Shown here piece after piece: positions 35,700 through 51,100 of a DNA stretch of 64,000 bases (position 1 is its first letter; every line of letters begins with the position of its first letter). The notes under the pieces are model-generated. The model had not been told where the DNA came from. It saw only the letters and a program-made list of their open reading frames with translations, and did no database searches. Origin of the DNA: Vanessa cardui (Eukaryota; Arthropoda; Insecta; Lepidoptera; Nymphalidae). Where the stretch lies: the NCBI RefSeq assembly GCF_905220365.1, contig NC_061136.1, forward strand, positions 13,371,702-13,435,701. Reading direction: 5' to 3'. The position numbers and the translations under genes were made by a program.

Positions 35700-36010
35700 T
35701 CAAAAAAAACTTTATTCAAGTGGACTTTTACAAGCACTTTTGAATCGTCATTTAACAATTAAGTGAAGCTACCACCGGCAAGAAACTCAGTATTTACTCT
35801 TTTTCAACATTTAAGAAATACCATCATATTCGTTAAATACGATTATATATGCATGTAATGTATCCTGCCTGGAATTCAACAAGTATTATTTCCACGCTTT
35901 TTTATCATCTATAAAATCTTGTTTCGAATAATATGCCTTTTTTACCAATGTATCTTTTATAAACGATTAGAATTTACGAAACGGCAATGTTAAAAATGTC
36001 TAATGTATAA
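35700..36010 (-). repeat. Repeat C
   Basis: Reverse-oriented LINE 3' end running almost to the 3' end of transporter 3. Missing the CGGTTCGGAAAGTAGATTCT block found in other copies. Confidence 0.7.
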
Positions 36011-36112
36011 TAAGAGGAACAGATTATTAATTAAATGAAAAGAAAAATTAAACGTTGCTTATATAGGCTAGTTTATTTATCATTACAGAGATAAAATTAT
36101 AACAGATAGACA

Positions 36113-39100
36113 TTACTGCGGCCGCTCGGGTCGCGTGCTCTTCGGCAGGATGATGCAGAGGAGGCCGCTCGCTGAAAATAAAAACAGTTATTTTAATAAG
36201 ATATGATTCGCTTGCAGAATTAACGATTTCTTGATTTCTGCTATTTCAACCATTTTTGCTGCTTGCTGCTATTTGCTTACTTAATTACTTAGTAATATTT
36301 AATTCGTATAAAATGAATTGCATCTTTTAAAAGCTTATTGAAAATTAAATTTCAATAACTCTTATTAACGTCCTGTACGTGTTAGAGTGAGTGTGAGTCC
36401 AGGTTAAAACGCGTGCATCTTAATCGATGATTACGGGTTCAAAACCAGGCAAGCACCACTAAATATATGTGCTTAATTTGTGTTTATAATTCATCTCGTG
36501 CTCGGAGGTGAAGGAAAACATCGTGAGGAAATCTGCATGTGTCTTATTTAATCGAAATTCTGCCACATGTGCATTCCACCAACCCACATTGAAACAGCAT
36601 GGTGGAATATATTCCAATCCCTCTCTTTAATGGAAGAGGAGGCCTTAGCCCAGCAATGGGTAATTTACAGGCTGTTACTTTACTTTAATTTTTTACGTAC
36701 AATGAGCTGCCTTTGCAAATATTAATATTTGCTTAATTGGACTACTTTTCTAATAGATTCTAAATTGTTTAAAATATATATATAAAAATAATAACATTAG
36801 CGAGGGCAATTGCTTACAATTATATCGCGTCTCAATAGATTTGGAACAGTTTTATAGATATAAACAAGAAGAAATTGAAAGTATCAAGACTATTCAGTAT
36901 TCCGTAAATCGCGTCTTGGAAAACAATTAATCCTGAAAGTTGATACGGCGTGTTAAAGATACTCACCGAGATCCAACGTGTTGGACGAATGTGAATTGGA
37001 AAATATCTTCTGTGAAGCTACGCGTAACATAGCATACATTCGATTTAACGTCGCTGATCTGTGCTGAACAAGATAATGGGCAATATGGGTTACATTTAAT
37101 GGTAGTTATACTCACTGATGAGCAGCGCGCCGAACATGTATATGGGCACGATGCAGTGCTGGTCGACCAGTGCACCGAACACCACGTTGCCGACGATGGC
37201 GCCCACTCGCCCGCACATCACCGTCACCGCCATTGCCGTTGCGCTGCAATGGGAATCATATATATACTCTTTAACTCAGAAATATATATGTCGTTGATTG
37301 GTCTCGTAATGGGTCAGGTGATCGGAATCGTTTGAAGGGATAACTGTCACATTTTTTCTGTTGGGCTCAATGTAGTCATTCCACATAGCAAGTATTTAAA
37401 ACGTCTGAAACTACTCAGGCCGTTCTGATTATGACTTGTTTTTCTATTCTTTAATAAAAGTTAGCAAAATCCATGTGACGGAAAATCACTCATGAATTAT
37501 TTCTATACGTAAATTTTAAGCAAGTTTAACGTATATTTATTTGGAACTTGCTTAATCTGACCATTTGTTATTTTTCAATTTAATGATAAATTTTTTCTTA
37601 GTAAAAGAGATATGTATGAATTCAACATTATTTTGGTAATAAAAGCTTCATTAATCGCGATCATTTTGATAACTAATCTAACTAGCTTTTAACTATGCTG
37701 TGGGTTTTGGAAGAGATCCACATTTACGTAGATTTAGAGATTATAAGTAAACCGATACTTACGCAACTTTAGTAGGAAATATTTCACATATGACGCAGAA
37801 TAACACTGCTTCTGTGCAGCTGACGATTGCTTCGAATACGCACGATAGCAGCAGGTTCTGGAGTGACGAACGCACCAAGTTTAAGCCGAGGGCAGCTAGC
37901 CCAGAGCTGATCAACATGAAAACTGGAAAAAAAAAGGATTGCATGTAGTTGATTTTATATAGAAGTAAATACTATCGTAATTAATAGCGGCTGGGCATTA
38001 AATAAAGGTTTGGATCAACGGAAGTCAGAAGATTAATAGGGTATAAAGGATGATTCCACGTAGATCGGTTGGTGTTGATTTAAATTTATGTCGATGTTCC
38101 AGTAGCGAATTATAACTGTAGAAGACACCCCTAATAAAAATCACTGACTTTTCATGTGTTAAGTCTTTTTATCATCAATCATAAGATTAGGAAATGGACC
38201 GCCTGACGGCAATCAGGCGGTCCCAGGTTTAGGTCACCAACAATCATAGACGAAAGCGGTGTAAGAAATGTAAACCATTCCTTACATCATCAACTCGGCA
38301 TCAACCTTGGACACTGATATGTTATGTCTTTTGTGTGGCTGCTTGGTAGGATATATGATTAGTGGGTACCATATATGGTACATATGGTTGGTACCATATC
38401 AGACGGAAGATTCTTCAGGTCTCACTTTGTATTTTAGTGGTAAATTGTTGAAGGCCATCAGATAAAACGCAATTTTTAAGAAACTATCTTCAAACTGTAA
38501 TTAACCTTAGTTTAACTCACCGAGCATAGGTTTCTTTCCTATCCAGTTGATAGTGAGACCGACCCACAAGGCCGTAGGTACACAGCTAAGTGCGACCACT
38601 AAAGTGTGAATATAAACTGTATCGTCTATTGTCTGTGGACATTCTACCTTCCCCTGAAACGTAATGTAATATTAAAACTTACGTACATCGCCACCTCATA
38701 ACTGGACTGAATCTTGAACGTAGTTTGTTAAACGTAATGTATGATGTAAAACTAGGGTTGTTTGATAAATCGAAACATGTACGAATGTGCTTAGGTCCTC
38801 ACTGTTGCTATAATACAATTGTGCCTTCCTTATTGCTTGTCATAATTCTACCACAGGTCGGCAGATATTACACAGACTTGAGAGGAACCGGTAAAAGAAA
38901 TTCAGTGATCAAATGATATTCGTTGAAACAGTTTGCAGGCAATTGTTTCGTTTCAACTTTATAAAAACCTGTAATTATTTTGCATTTCCTTGCCTTTTTT
39001 ATTAAAATTAGTTACTTCGGTTCAGTGGCAGCACTCGTTTTACATTTAATACAAAATCAAAATAAACTTTATTCAAGATTTTATTATGCTATTGGTTGGG

Positions 39101-42100
39101 AACTAAGATGTGATGTCCCCTGTGTCTGTGTGCACTGGCTCACTCACCCTTAAAACCGGAACACAACTAGGTTTTTCAAATAATTTTGAATCGGGATTTG
39201 AACAAAATATATTAAGTAAAGCTACCACCGGTTGTAGATTCTACTAAGAATAAAATTGTTAAAAAGTGTTTTTATGCTCCTACTTGAACACATTAGGTCT
39301 TTATTATGAAATATAAAAATCTATGATTCGATTTTGAGCATTACATTTCAATGTTGCTTCAATGACTGACAAATATACGTCTGCAATGTAACAATCAAAG
39401 ATTCGTTTTCAAACGTCATTTGCACTCATGTTACTTATATATGTAATGTAAACTAAATTTGAGTAATGCTCACTTCTTCTTCTCTCTCTCACTGATGTAA
39501 TGTTCCATATTGTAACATTACATTTTGCGCACTGAAAAACTGATCAGTCTAAACTGTTACAAAGCAGGCTCTCAGAATCCCGGTGGGCCGAATTCGTTTT
39601 GAATATGAAAATTTTCAAATATTAGTTACCATTAATTCAGTTCTAGTAACATTAGCAGAAACTTCACAGACGCCGGCCGAGACGCCGGGGAAGAGAGACG
39701 AGAACTGACTGAACCTCTCGAACAGGTCTGGGAACCACATCATCAATGTGTAGTAACTGCAACATATAACATATAACATATAACGAACGTTCAATCTTTA
39801 TTACTGCCATGTAACATAAAAAAGATGTTAATGTTGAGTTTGATAATAATAATACATATTCAATAAAAATATTTCCTAGACAAACTAAATAAATATATAC
39901 ATATGTGACATAGGAGTTTTAAAATATTTGAGTTGTTCGATAAAATAGCTTGTGGATTACAAAAACCATTCTGAGACCATTTATTCGATCCTTTTCAATG
40001 TTCTTAGGATTTTTACAAATATCAAACTTTTCCGAGTATCTTATGATGTAAAGGGACAAAACATGTGTTCGTTATGCAGTAACTATGAAATAAACACCTT
40101 ATTTTCTTCGTGTACTGCTTTTAGAAAGACAAATTTTAATGCTAATAATAGTGTATATAAGCTTTACTAATTGAATGGATAAGGTGTTCCCTTCCTGTTA
40201 TTTTTATCATAGTATTTAGAAACGACATCTTACCTAAACATAAGTCCAAAATCTACAAAACAACAGAGCACCAAAAGTCCTATATAGGGTGGAGTGACCA
40301 GCATCTTCTTTCTGTTCCAGAAAGCATTCCACCTCTGATTCCAAGTGAGAGGAGACTTGGTCTCGTTGCCGTTGTTGTCAGCTGATACTACTTCTTCTTC
40401 TTCACCATCACACACACTTATCATTGATTCTACCTGGTAATTGAAAAAAATGTTTTAATGAAATGTAAAAAACAAAAGCAGGCTGGCAAATGGGCTACAT
40501 AATGGTAAGAGGTCACAACCGACCATTATAAATGGAAGTGTATAAAATATTTATAATCCCTTGTACCACATATACGCCATCAACCTCGAGAACTAAGATG
40601 TTTTATGTTCTCCTGTAGACTTGCTCACTTATACATCAAACCTGAACACAAAATACTAAGTATTGATGTTTGGTGGTAGGGTAAGTGATGAGTGAATGGT
40701 ACATGCCCAAACTGGCTGACTGGCATTGTAGAGAGATAGCTCTCGCCCAAGTAAATATATTTAGTTAAATCCTTATCCTCCAATGTTTCTTGTACAAAAC
40801 ATTCATTATAACTGTTACGTATTGTCTCAAGTAATTGTTTATAATTTAATTGATCACTTACTGGAAAATCTTTTTCTGCTAGTCTCGTGTTTACAACGAA
40901 TATCCTCTGCAGCACTTGCAGCGCTTGTTCAGCTTTATTTACATAAAGTAAATATCTTGGACTCTCAGGGAAAGGCAGCAATAGTAGTACAACCAGCAGG
41001 CTGGGAATTCCGCAGGCAGCAACGAATACCCGCCAAGATGTGTACTGGAAATCTGCGCCCTCAGCCGTGACGTTGAAACGAGGGTCTTGAATAATTAGCC
41101 AGGCGATACCTAAAAATAGTGTAAATTTTGATTACTTGTGATGTCTTGCTGACCATTTTCGGTAATGCTGACCAGTGTTCGTGGATTATAGAAAGTGGAG
41201 CTGCTAAAATTGAGTAGCTCCTCAAAAGTCGTATAAGGTTTTTGTAAACATTATTATTAAATATCTTTATTTCGTGTTTTATTTTCGTTGTTTTTCATCC
41301 CTATTTTCCCTTTACTTTTATCACGTATATTTGGAGTGGGGACGAAAATAGTCTGGATGAATCCTGCATCTTTTTATATAGCTTGGCCAGTAAACTGCTA
41401 TTGAGCCTTCAATAGTTAGTATATACACAATATTATGCTCCCGGAATCATAATGGTGGTTCCTTACTTTTGCGACAAAATACATACATAGCTTTCGACAA
41501 TTTTGGACAAAACATACATGAGCAATATATTTCGACAAATACTAGGGTCACTTATACCCTGATTTTAACATTAGATATTATTTAGCAACCTTCCTGACAC
41601 CGGCTCCAAATATAACAATAACTACGTTATATGATCGTAAATCGACGTTTATGTAGTCTAATATTTTTCATTTCAGTTTACTTAGGACTAGGAGGACTCT
41701 AAAAAATATGTTGAATACGCAATTATTTTTATTACTTTTTAGTGCATATTTATTTAATTTAAAATTGTGTTTTGTTTGAAGTCGGTGTTTATTTTTGTTA
41801 AAATTTTTATTTATTTTTAAATTCAGGCAATTTATCACTTTCATTAGTATAAAGTTAACCACGCAACATTCAAGTCGTTTTACGTCTGACAGCATTTGTA
41901 ATAGTTGTATCAATGAAGTATTTTTACATTTCTTACTAGCTGTTACTAGCGGTTTTGCTGTAAAATATTAGAGGTCTTGTTTCCAAAAAGTAGCCTATAT
42001 CCTTTCTCAGGATTTAGGGTATTTCTGTACCAAATTTCATTTAAATATGTCAATGATGATGATGAGAAAGACAGACAGACAGACTGATAGACAGAGTTAC

Positions 42101-45100
42101 TTTCACATTTATAATATAGTATAGAAGTGTGGATTTTTTTGCTAGTGACCTCAATTAATATGTTTCATATTGTCAATGCCTCATTTATATATTTTTGAAT
42201 GATCAAGGAGGACATATCTTTGTCTTTTGATTCTAAACTCGGGTCTGCCTCATTATTCATAAAAAAGGAGAGTTTTGCTTTTTTTTCCTTATCTCTAAGT
42301 GTCACTTCATGTTGATGACACAATGTTTTTAGTTTTTTTATATCGGTAATCATATTTTTATCAGTCATCGACATGACATCGATGCACCCACTTCATGACG
42401 ATGGGAACTACTTCCCGTAGCGATTTTTATTAAATAGATTACCTCCAAACATAAATAGAATTATAAACTATTTGAATATAATTAATATAAAAAATAACTA
42501 CCTGGCAATAAAATGGTACCAAAGGTCCAGAAAACCTCGAGCCTGCACAGCATTACATCTCGATGCCGTAACGAGAGAAAATCTCCGAAGTAGGGAAATA
42601 TAAGACCGGTGGCTCCAATTATACCGAAGCCGGAGAAGAATCTGCAACATCACAACAACTAAAACCAATGGTTATGTTGACATCAAGGAAGAATAATTAT
42701 TAGTTAGCTATTTAATTTTACAATTCTACTTCCTGTGACAAATGTATTATTAGCGAAAGAATTACATATCTTTGTCCAAAAAAGTTTACGATGTTGAATT
42801 CGTCAGGTCATGTTAATAGGTAGTCCGTATTCTATTTTAAATAAAAATAAATTTATTTCAACGTACCTGCAAGCCAAAAATGCAGGGAAGGACTGCACCA
42901 GACTTGATAGAAAAGCCGCGAGAGCGTCCAGTAAAAGCGCACCAATGATGGCCTTCCTGCGGCCGCGAGCGTCCGCCAGGTTGCCCCAGAAGTATGATCC
43001 GACGCACATACCTGGAAATAGCACATAATAAGGCATTATTTATTGTTAATTGTACAGTAATCTGAAATCTTTCATTACTAGAAAAACAGGAGTGTTTGAA
43101 AGAAGCGGGTTGCGGTTTGAAAGGTAAGTGAGCCAGTGTAAATACAGACATAAGGAACATAACGTTTTATTTCCCAAGGTTTGGATAATTTTTCAGCATC
43201 GCTAATGGTTATAGCGTATGATTTCGCCTTTTGGGTATGGTGTGATTTTTTAGAATGAAAGAATTAGAAACTTTTGATGCTCTCAATTGTTCTAGTTATC
43301 ATTTGATACTAACTGTTGGGCCAAACTTGGTATATACTAAACTTAACCCAATTAGTTTATGTTAACAAATTAATAGATAAATTGGAGCAATACTTCCGCA
43401 GATATTATGCCAAGTTTAAAACAATATTAAAATTAATATTTTTAATCAAAAAAAGTCGTAAGTATCAATATATACAAAAATTGACATTTTTATTATGCAT
43501 GGAAGTTCAAAGAACGAATTCCTGACCTATAAGTGGTGTGGCTGTTAGTCTCCCCTTGTCGCTGGAGGATAGATTGAAGTCACATTCTGCAGCAGGTAAC
43601 ACGAAGCTTAGGGTGGTCGTACTGAGAGCGCAGACCGCGTATACAGCTCCGCATGACATGAGGAGCAGCCATTGGAAGCAACCATAACCTGGAAAGGAAA
43701 TCACCCAAAATTTTGTTAAAAACATACTAAAGAAACTTTTTCATTGGATTTTGTTTATTTGCTACGTTTAACTACTCAAGCGATTTCCATGAAATGTCAC
43801 TCTTTACGTTGTCAGGGATGCACAAAAATACATCGATGGTACTTAACACCTATAAACGTGAGCTGAAACATATTTCTATAGTAATTGTATTTATAGACAT
43901 TGCTTGGCCATAGCAATTTGCAAGAAATAACCACACAAATTAAAAGTACTAGTTTAAGCAAAAACAATCACCATTATATCAAATTCAAAATTATTATCAA
44001 ATTTTGAAGCTACCGCTAATTCAAGACTAATGAAAGGAAAGAAACTCATTGTCATTTGTCAGTTTTCAATCATTCAACCCACCAATTAATTCGTGTAGTA
44101 ATATTAATGATATTGATATAGCCTTCATGAAAATCAACAAAGACTTCTGATATTAATTTGCAAGGACGACATTACATACATATAGTACGACACAAATTAC
44201 TAGCGATTATTGGCGATTTACATGACCAATAGAAATAGCTCCCTATCGCGCCATTCAATGCTACAGATTCTTGCGTCAGTTCAACCCGAGAAAGCAAATC
44301 GACGTTTAAAATTGACAAATATATTAGGTCATATGATATTACACGTAGTTACATTTGTGTAAAGTTCATATTCATATAAGAAATAAATATTGATAATTTG
44401 TGATGGTGTTCTTAATTCGGATGTGATCGGTTTTACGAATTTTGCCGATGCCTATCTCAGTTGTGTCGTACTATACATAATTATAGAAGCGAATTCATTT
44501 CTTCATGAAAGGTGTCTGAAACTTGGGGTTGCTGGTTCTATTTATGATAATATATAATAGGTTGGGGAAAAAGAAATCCATTATTTTCACGTGAACTTAA
44601 AGACTTTATTTAACATGTTTTGCATTGTCCGATTTAGGTAAAATATGCACCATTTTGTTCTATAATTTGTTGACATTTTAATGGTAGCTTCATTATGCCT
44701 CTCTCATAAAAGTCTTGGTCCTTATTAGCGAAAAACTCCAGCAATTGATTTTCACACTCTTCCCTTGATGCCAATTTCTTATCACTAAAAAAGTTTTGCA
44801 ATGCAAGAAAAAGATGGTAATCGCTTGGTGCGAGGTCCGGACTGTATGGTGGATACATCAAAACTTCCCAACCAAGCTCCCGGAGTTTCTGACGAGTCAC
44901 TATAGAAGTGTGTGGCCTGGCGTTGTCCTGATGGAACACGACACCTCTTCTGTTGGCCAATTCTGGCCGTTTCTGGTCAATTGCTCGCTTCAGATGGTCC
45001 AGTTGTTGACAATAGATGTCTGAATTTAATGTTTGGCCATATGGAAGCAAATCGTAATAAATGATTCCTTTCCAATCCCACCAAACGCAAAGCAGAACCT

Positions 45101-48100
45101 TCCTGGCCGTTAGTCCCGGTTCGGCCACCGTCTGAGCTGCTTCACCGCGCTTTGACCACGATCGCTTTCGCATAATGTTGTCGTATGTGACCCATTTCTT
45201 ATCCCCAGTCACCATCCGTTTAAGAAATGGGATGATTTCATTACGTTTGGCCAAGGCTTCGCAGATGGAAATTCGATCCATCATGTTTTTTGGTGTTAAT
45301 TGGTGTGGCACCCAAACATCAATCTTTTTTTAAAACCCAGCTTTGTGCAAATGGTTTAAAACTGTTTTGTGGTCGATCTTTAACTCCTGGGCGATGCTAC
45401 GACTACTAACATGCCGGTCAACTTCGATGATTTCAGTGACTTTGTCGACATTTTCGACGACGGGCCTGCCTGTGCGAGGGGCATCCTTAACGTCAAAAAT
45501 ACCCGAACGGAATCGAAGAAACCAAAATTGCGCGTAATCAGCTATTACAGTATCGGGACCATAAACACTATTCACATTTTCAGCCGCCTGACTTGCATTT
45601 TCGCCCTTATCGAAGAAAAACTGTAAAATGTACCGAATTTTCTCTTTGTTGACTTCCATCTTTAACGCCGTGTAACACAGAACTGAATGGACAAAACAAA
45701 AAACTGCAAACGAATTCTTTTAATGCGAACTGTTACCTTGACAACGAGCATAAATTTGAAATTGTTTGATCGATAATTTACGAGATATCGATCACTACAG
45801 CCATCTACCGAAAAAATAATGGATTTTTCCCCAACCTAACATATCGCGCTGTATTAAATATTTAAGTATAAAATGATGATTAGAAATATGATCTGTTTCA
45901 TACTGAAAGAAATGTGTTTATAGTTAAGTAGAACTTCCAAAGGCACGGGACGGGGCCTTTGGAAGTTCTTAAATTTCTTGCCAAATATACATCCTGTCGG
46001 ATATTTTGGGCTAAGGAGTGCATAACCCTTTGGTCCAATAATCCTTCCGATCATAATAAAATTCCGCAGACATTTTTAACTTTTGTAAAAAATACATTGG
46101 TAGAAAAAAGCATATTATTCGATATATAATAAAAATATTATTTTATAGATAATAAAAAAGCGTAGAGTTAACACCTGTTGACTTCCAAGCAGGATATATT
46201 AATTTAAATAATTGTATTAATTAACATGACTTTGGATTTTTTAAAAGTTGAAAAAAGGTAACTACTGAGTTTCTTGTCGGTTCTTCTCGGAAGAATCTAA
46301 TTTCCGAACCGGTGGTAACTTCACTTAATTGTAAAATGACGACTCAAAAGCCTACTTGAATAAAGTTTATTTTGATTTTGATTTTTGATATCTCATAGGC
46401 TAGTCTCTGATTATTATGACCATCGTGGCCAGAATCAGTCAGGATAATGTCATCCAGTTCCATGTTATTTGAATTTCCAAGGTTATTGATATTTCAGTAA
46501 TAACTTTATTTCTTTTATTACCCCGAAGGTAATCGATGGTTAGTTTAGAGTGCACTCGGGTCTATTGAGCTTCGTTAACGCAAGTGATCAAGATTGTTTC
46601 ACTGACTATAAATAAGAATATTAAAAATTGATCGTCTGTCGTACGTATTCTTGAATTCGTCAGTTTTGAATGATTGCTCGTGTTGATCGAAGTTTGAATT
46701 ACAGAATGACTTTAACGCTGAGCCGTGATGAAAAACTCTCATGGCTTTATTGCAATTACGATCTATCAGTTAATTGTCGAATGCATAATAATTAGAATCA
46801 GTCGTGGAAAGTAATCACTAGGTATATTTCTGAATGAATTTAAAAAAATCTGACAACCCATCCCGACTTCAACTTAGTGATATAAAACTTTTATTTACTT
46901 CCCGATTGAAGCTCACCACTACCACATACCAACACTTTCTATCAGGTGATCTGTGTCAGTGCACTTACTGTTTTGATAATAAAAACTGACACTATAAATA
47001 TAAAACAATCTATTGCCTGTTTATATTTGAAAGGGATTAAGCGACAACAGTTTTCATATCAATGAAAACTTTCAATATTACAAACTTCAACAAGCGTAAT
47101 GGGACTATCCAATATTACTTACTACTCGTAGATTTTTCGATTTGTAACCAAAAATAATTAACGAATCTTTATAAATGTGGATGTTTGTAAGAAACCGCAT
47201 CGATTTACGAAGACTTCTCGAACGTATTAAGGACGGGTGAGGCAAACGCAACAGGTAACTTACTTGTTGCGTTTCGTCCTTTCAGAGAAAAGTGACATCA
47301 CTACAGCAGCTCCTATATTTATTTGTAGTTCAGTCAATAGTGCGTCTTCAACTATGCTCTGTGGTATAAATGAATGTATTTTTCATTTATTATATAAGTA
47401 CTTTATCATATTAGTTATTGCATTACCTATAGGAAAAAGTAACAAACATATTTGGTTACAATTATTTCTTACTACTATCAAAAAGATTCTTTTTTATATT
47501 ATAATTCAACTCATATTATTTTAAATTGGTCTTAGGGTTTGAATAAATATTAGATTCGATAAAAAATCGATTTAAAAAAGATAATCTGTTGACTTCTTCC
47601 TGTAAAATAAAAAAGATATGACTATATAGAGTCCTGTCTGGACGGATATCACCTATTTCAAACTACCAGACAGTTCTCATATACTTGAAGTATATACTTG
47701 TTGTCGCTACGATTGAAAATTAAAATTGTTTGAAGCGGACAACATTATAAGAAAAAAGAAAATAATATTTTCTTTTTTTTTTACAATTGAAGTCACTCTA
47801 ATGCATGCACTGGAACCGGAGACATTGTTATAACTTTATCTTTCATTACTGTATTTATCTACATTCATTGCTTAACTTTAATAAATAAGAACGCTATTAA
47901 TTACGACGACCTCCGTGGTCGAGTAGTATGTACACCGGTTTTAATGGGTACGTCACTCAGAGGTCCGGCCAAATCAATGTAGAAAAAGTTCAGTACTTTA
48001 CTAAGTTGTCTTGGGAGAGAATGATCCTTCAAAAATTACTTAACAAAATAACTTGAGCTTTCATAATGATTTCTTATACTATTGGATATTTCTTTTTCAA

Positions 48101-51100
48101 GGATTTTGAAAACGTGTTTGCTTGTTTATTAAGTCCGTGAATGTATTAGTGGGTACAGCAGTTCGTGGAATATATATTCCGCATTTAACGCACGAGCAAC
48201 TAAACACGTATTTAATTAGAATATTTTCCGAGTGAACGCACGAAAACTTGTCTCAATAATTAAACATCATACTGTAATGGCGAGGTCAGTCACAACCCCT
48301 ACATTAAAATACTATAGAGGCTGTTACAAATACACATTCGGAAAATCTGGAAGTATTATTTGACTTTTAAAATATGTAAAACGAAACTCAAACAGTCCAG
48401 AGCCATCAATAACATCATCATAAGACTTTTTTTATGGAATAGATTGGCGGACGAGCAAATAGGCCGACTGATGGTTAGTGGTCACCATCACCCATAGACA
48501 ATGACGCTGTAAGAAATATTAACTATTTACTAAGAAATATTAGTAGTAGTTATTAACTATTTCTATATATTTCTATATATATGTACTAAGAAATATTAAC
48601 TATTTCTCACATCGTCAATGCGCCAACAACCTTGGGAACTAAGCTGCTATGTCCCTTGTGCCTGTAGTTACACTGGCTAACTCACCCTTCAAACCGGAAC
48701 ACAACAATACCCATACCCAGGCGAGCTTGCACAAAGCCCTACCGCCAAGTGTCAATCACAATCCTCTGTTAGATATAGGTCTCTACCATAATGGTAAGCC
48801 TTTTTTGTGTACATTCGGGTCCGTAACTTCTTCAGGTCGTTTGTCCAATTGGCTGGATGCGATTGCTACATTTGGCGATTCGCGGTCATCACTCTAGAAC
48901 TCATTTGCCCCAAGAGAGATCGGTCCTTCGACAATCGTGACCAGTCCATTGGCATTTCAACAAAAACATAATGCAAGCTCCCCGGGTGACTTCATTTCTG
49001 ATTTTACCCTTCAAAAATACTCCGAGCATAGCTCACGTCACAGCACTCTGAGCGACCTCGGATTTATGGACTTCTCCTGCACTTAGCGTTCACGTTTTTT
49101 CTCAACTCCAAAATCCAAGTGAAAGGAGTTCGAAATCGAAATTTTTTTTGTTCAAGTAGAGATGCACTTTTGTATCATTATTTTACAGGCTTGTATTAAA
49201 TGTTAAACTGACTATCTTTAGATTCAGATGAACTGAAAAGAAACTAAGCAGCACTTTTGCCCAATATATAATTAACAAATTCAAATGCAGTATTTCGAAT
49301 ACGGAGTATTTACTTTGCCACTAAATCTTGACTACCCAAGCCCTACTAATATAGGGAAATGTAATAAGGTATCAATGTTATTGGTGTCTTTTTTTTAATC
49401 CATTTATGAATAAGAATATAGTAACGCTACTACACTATACTACTATACTATACTATACTATACTATACTATACTAAAATTTAGATAGAAGGTCAAAGATG
49501 GTAGGTAAAGGTTTGGAAAACGAGCTGTTACTGAGATCATCTTCATACATCACTACATTTTTGCAGTGCGCCATAGAATGTCGACGCTTCAAGTTATTTT
49601 CCCTGAACCTGTTAATTACATCATCCCCCTTACCCTTTTAACAAAACAATTGACGCTTTGCAATATAATAGCCTTCCAGTGGGTGTTACAGACGGCACAA
49701 CAGCTTTTTCCCGTAAAGGCAGACAGTGACATTGAATATGACATGTATTAGCTTGTAATTAATAGAAGTAAATATCCTTTGTTGGCATCTAAGTGTACGT
49801 AACAAAAGAACTATACGAGGCAAATAGTGTTCACAAACACACTATCGAGTTACATAAAACAATAGTCTCGTAAAGGCTATAAACAATGTTTAAAGGTCAA
49901 ATCTCATGCATGTTTAGTCACCCTGTATAATTCACGTATATCCCACTACACATGTATATTGTGTATGTACGTGTGTGCGACCCTCAGGCGCCTCGAATTA
50001 ATTGGATCTGTTTCGTCACCAAATCTCATTAGTGCTTACTGCTTAGCTATAAACCATGCCTTAAACGTGCCTGGATTACCCGGATAATGTTTCAAGTTAA
50101 CATTGAGGTTTTTTCTATTTTGATGCGCAGATTATTTGCTATGTAATATTAAATCCGGTATTTGAATTGAATTAAGACACGTATATTGATATCTTAACCG
50201 AAGATTTTATAGCTTAAACCCTGATGAACACCGATAATTATCATTTGCTTAAGTTAAATATAAAAGGACGAAGTGTACTATAAAAAAAATTAGTGACTTG
50301 TTTGTGTTGGGTGACTTTCCGAAATATTTGTAGCCAATCTACGTTTGGGCAACGTTTTAAAATAACTCTTATCTCCTCTTGGGAAATTCTGGCTCCCGTA
50401 GAGAATGGAATACTAGTAAGCTATTACTTTCATTGATTCCAAATTATGACGTCATATATTTTTATTCATTCTCTTCGGAACGAATCTTTCAAATCATTTG
50501 CTTAATACATAAATATATTATTATATAGAAAGACTATAAAAGGTGACAGTAATATTCCGCCAAGATCGCAACTTTACTGTGTGTTAAAAATATTATTTAT
50601 TTTCGTTGCACTGGTAATATATGATATATTTTACTAGTATACGCATTTTTTTGATGAAGTACTGCGAGGAGGGAGCCAGACTTAGGTTTTAGTAAGCCCT
50701 TCTTCAACGCCAGAGTTCCACTATATGACATACATTTTTTGCAAATAAGAACTGTAATACCTTAAGGAATACCTGACTTAAGGGAAAACTAATTAAACAC
50801 ATAATGTGTTTATTATTTATCTCCACCCGTTACTATCTGGGTCAAAGCTTGCAATTGGATTTCAACAAGTTCAACCCAAACGATTCTGAGAAACTGAAAT
50901 TTGGCACACATTTTTGGTGATGGTGACAACGTTAGCGTTACTAATTTTTACTTTACAATTAATTATGAACTACGCCTTCCAAACATACTAATTCCACAAA
51001 GTACAGCAAATGTATTGTCGTGATACAAAACAGTTTTTTATCAAAAAAATTTAAAATTGGCTGTGATTTTTTGAGTTTAAGAACTTTATACAAAATATTC

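Noticed and set aside
48649..48897. Plus-strand frame of 82 codons
   Set aside because: Its first half is repeat B and its second half matches nothing I know.
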